14,006 nucleotides of DNA. It comes from Oscillospiraceae bacterium. Its GTDB lineage: Bacteria > Bacillota > Clostridia > Oscillospirales > Acutalibacteraceae. The stretch covers positions 1 to 14,006 of the forward strand of contig JAIRZH010000141.1 in assembly GCA_031267335.1 (NCBI GenBank), given 5' to 3'. The notes beneath the pieces were generated by a model, which searched no databases, was not told the DNA's origin, and saw nothing but the letters and a program-made list of their open reading frames with translations. Below are positions 13,310 to 14,006 of this stretch, in pieces. The first letter of the stretch is position 1. Each line of letters begins with the position of its first letter. Position numbers and translations under genes: made by a program.

Positions 13310-13786
13310 ATGTTTAAATTCTCCGAACAATATTCAAACTCCATTCTTAAATCCTGCAAACACTGCTCACGAATCCACAGCGAAAACTACACCTGCCCCA
13401 AAAGACCACCAAAAACGAGCAAACTGACAGACCAGTTTATTCTCAGGAGTACCTACAAATGGGGCAAATTTCGTGATCAAATACGAAAACGAGATATGTA
13501 TCTATGCCAAATTTGCCTGCGAGAGGGCAAACACAACTGCAGCGATATTGAAGTTCATCACGCAATAAAGATTGATGAGAACAAAAAGCTAACATTCGAG
13601 CCAAGTAATCTTCTTACGCTATGCAGAGTTCACCATGATCAAGCTGACGACGGAAAGATTTCATTTGTAACGATTAAGGAGATTATCGAGGATCAGGAAA
13701 CTAAATGTCACCAAAATTATCAATGCTGTCAAGATTTGAAAAGCAAAGAATCTAAAGTTAACAAACTCAGTTGCTGCATAGTGTAA
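13310..13786 (+). CDS. HNH endonuclease, phage packaging-associated type
   Basis: The 158-aa protein matches HNH nucleases encoded just upstream of phage terminases, which help cut DNA at packaging. A short zinc-knuckle-like N-terminus (Cys16, Cys19, Cys29) is followed by STYKWGKFRDQIRKRDMYLCQIC. The nuclease core is CQIC (66-69), EVHHAI (His83-His84), PSNLLTLC with Asn100, and CRVHHD (Cys105, His109). The tail after residue 128 is unusual, Cys-rich and ending LSCCIV. ATG 13310 has no ribosome binding site; AAGGAG at 13261-13266 is instead placed for an in-frame ATC/ATT/ATA cluster (13274-13282), so translation may begin about 10-12 residues earlier at a rare start. Confidence 0.88.
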   Translation: MFKFSEQYSNSILKSCKHCSRIHSENYTCPKRPPKTSKLTDQFILRSTYKWGKFRDQIRKRDMYLCQICLREGKHNCSDIEVHHAIKIDENKKLTFEPSNLLTLCRVHHDQADDGKISFVTIKEIIEDQETKCHQNYQCCQDLKSKESKVNKLSCCIV

Positions 13787-13868
13787 AGTTTTCCTTCTTT
13801 AAATGACATTCAAATCCATTTTCAACACGCAGAAGTTTTTTAATTACAAATAGAAAACTTTGTTTTTT
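13785..13868 (+). terminator. Possible terminator or long-loop RNA hairpin after the HNH gene
   Basis: AAAGTTTTC (13785-13793), which begins in the HNH stop codon, is the exact inverse of GAAAACTTT (13853-13861), followed by a G and seven T residues. The loop is long (59 nt), so it is a weaker terminator candidate than the others; it may instead shape an RNA or DNA site near the packaging region. Confidence 0.4.
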
Positions 13869-14006
13869 TAAAACCAAAACTTAAATCCCCCCCCTACTCC
13901 TACTAATCAAAAAATTAAAACAAGCCAACACCACGCCGGCCCCTCGTTTACACTGTTTCTACAATTCATGCATTTTTTTGAAATCAGCCTCAAGCTCGAA
14001 ATATTG
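13869..14006. other. Noncoding tail, possible packaging-site region
   Basis: No supported gene is visible. A run of eight C residues (around 13888-13895) and the locally GC-rich patch CACGCCGGCCCCTCG (13932-13946) stand out in AT-rich DNA. In many Firmicutes phages the HNH gene is followed by the cohesive-end site and the small terminase gene, so such a patch is a candidate cos region. An ATG at 13968 opens a frame that runs off the end for 13 codons, too short to judge. Confidence 0.25.

Noticed and set aside
1..14006. CRISPR array
   Set aside because: No regularly spaced repeats of 24-40 bp were seen; the only tandem repeats are the 10-bp iterons and the TACAGTAA boxes.

Overview
The window is AT-rich with strong GGAGG-type ribosome binding sites. 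Its phage genes are of kinds familiar from Firmicutes, so a low-G+C Clostridia-like bacterium carrying a prophage, or a phage of such a host, is the best guess. The species cannot be fixed. A possible ubiquitin-system effector leaves open a eukaryote-associated (gut or protist symbiont) host, but that is inference.

Layout: (1) 1-2929 looks chromosomal. An HD-domain hydrolase gene overlaps pyrF by 4 nt. Next come two small hairpin elements with CCTGTYY-type terminal inverted repeats (1624-1892). A convergent alpha-1,2-fucosyltransferase-like gene follows, with an unusual N-terminal membrane anchor. (2) 2930-3439 is noncoding and ends in two consecutive intrinsic terminators. (3) 3440-7631 is a phage recombination and replication module: a small membrane protein, RusA resolvase, a Gp157-like protein, a disrupted ERF annealing protein, SSB, a replication initiator gene with 10-bp iterons inside it, and a DnaC-like helicase loader whose start overlaps the initiator by 95 nt. 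A GAAA-loop terminator closes the module. (4) 7800-8228 is a DUF1492/ArpU-like late regulator, followed by TACAGTAA repeats and another terminator. (5) 8498-12946 is an accessory block: ATP-dependent DNA ligase, two unknown cytoplasmic genes, a 630-aa membrane-anchored protein with an OTU-protease-like N-terminal domain and a possible ubiquitin-like domain, and a small secreted protein. (6) 12947-14006 holds a terminator, an HNH endonuclease of the kind found next to terminases, and a noncoding tail where the packaging genes would begin.

Together, the initiator would bind the iterons inside its own gene, the loader would deliver helicase, and SSB, ERF, RusA and ligase would handle single strands, annealing, junctions and nicks. 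The ERF gene is split by a frameshift at a place where residues also seem to be missing, so that step may be lost. No integrase, repressor, structural or lysis gene is visible. Most novelty lies in 9498-12946, a tightly packed group of unrecognised genes whose largest member has clearly higher G+C than its neighbours.
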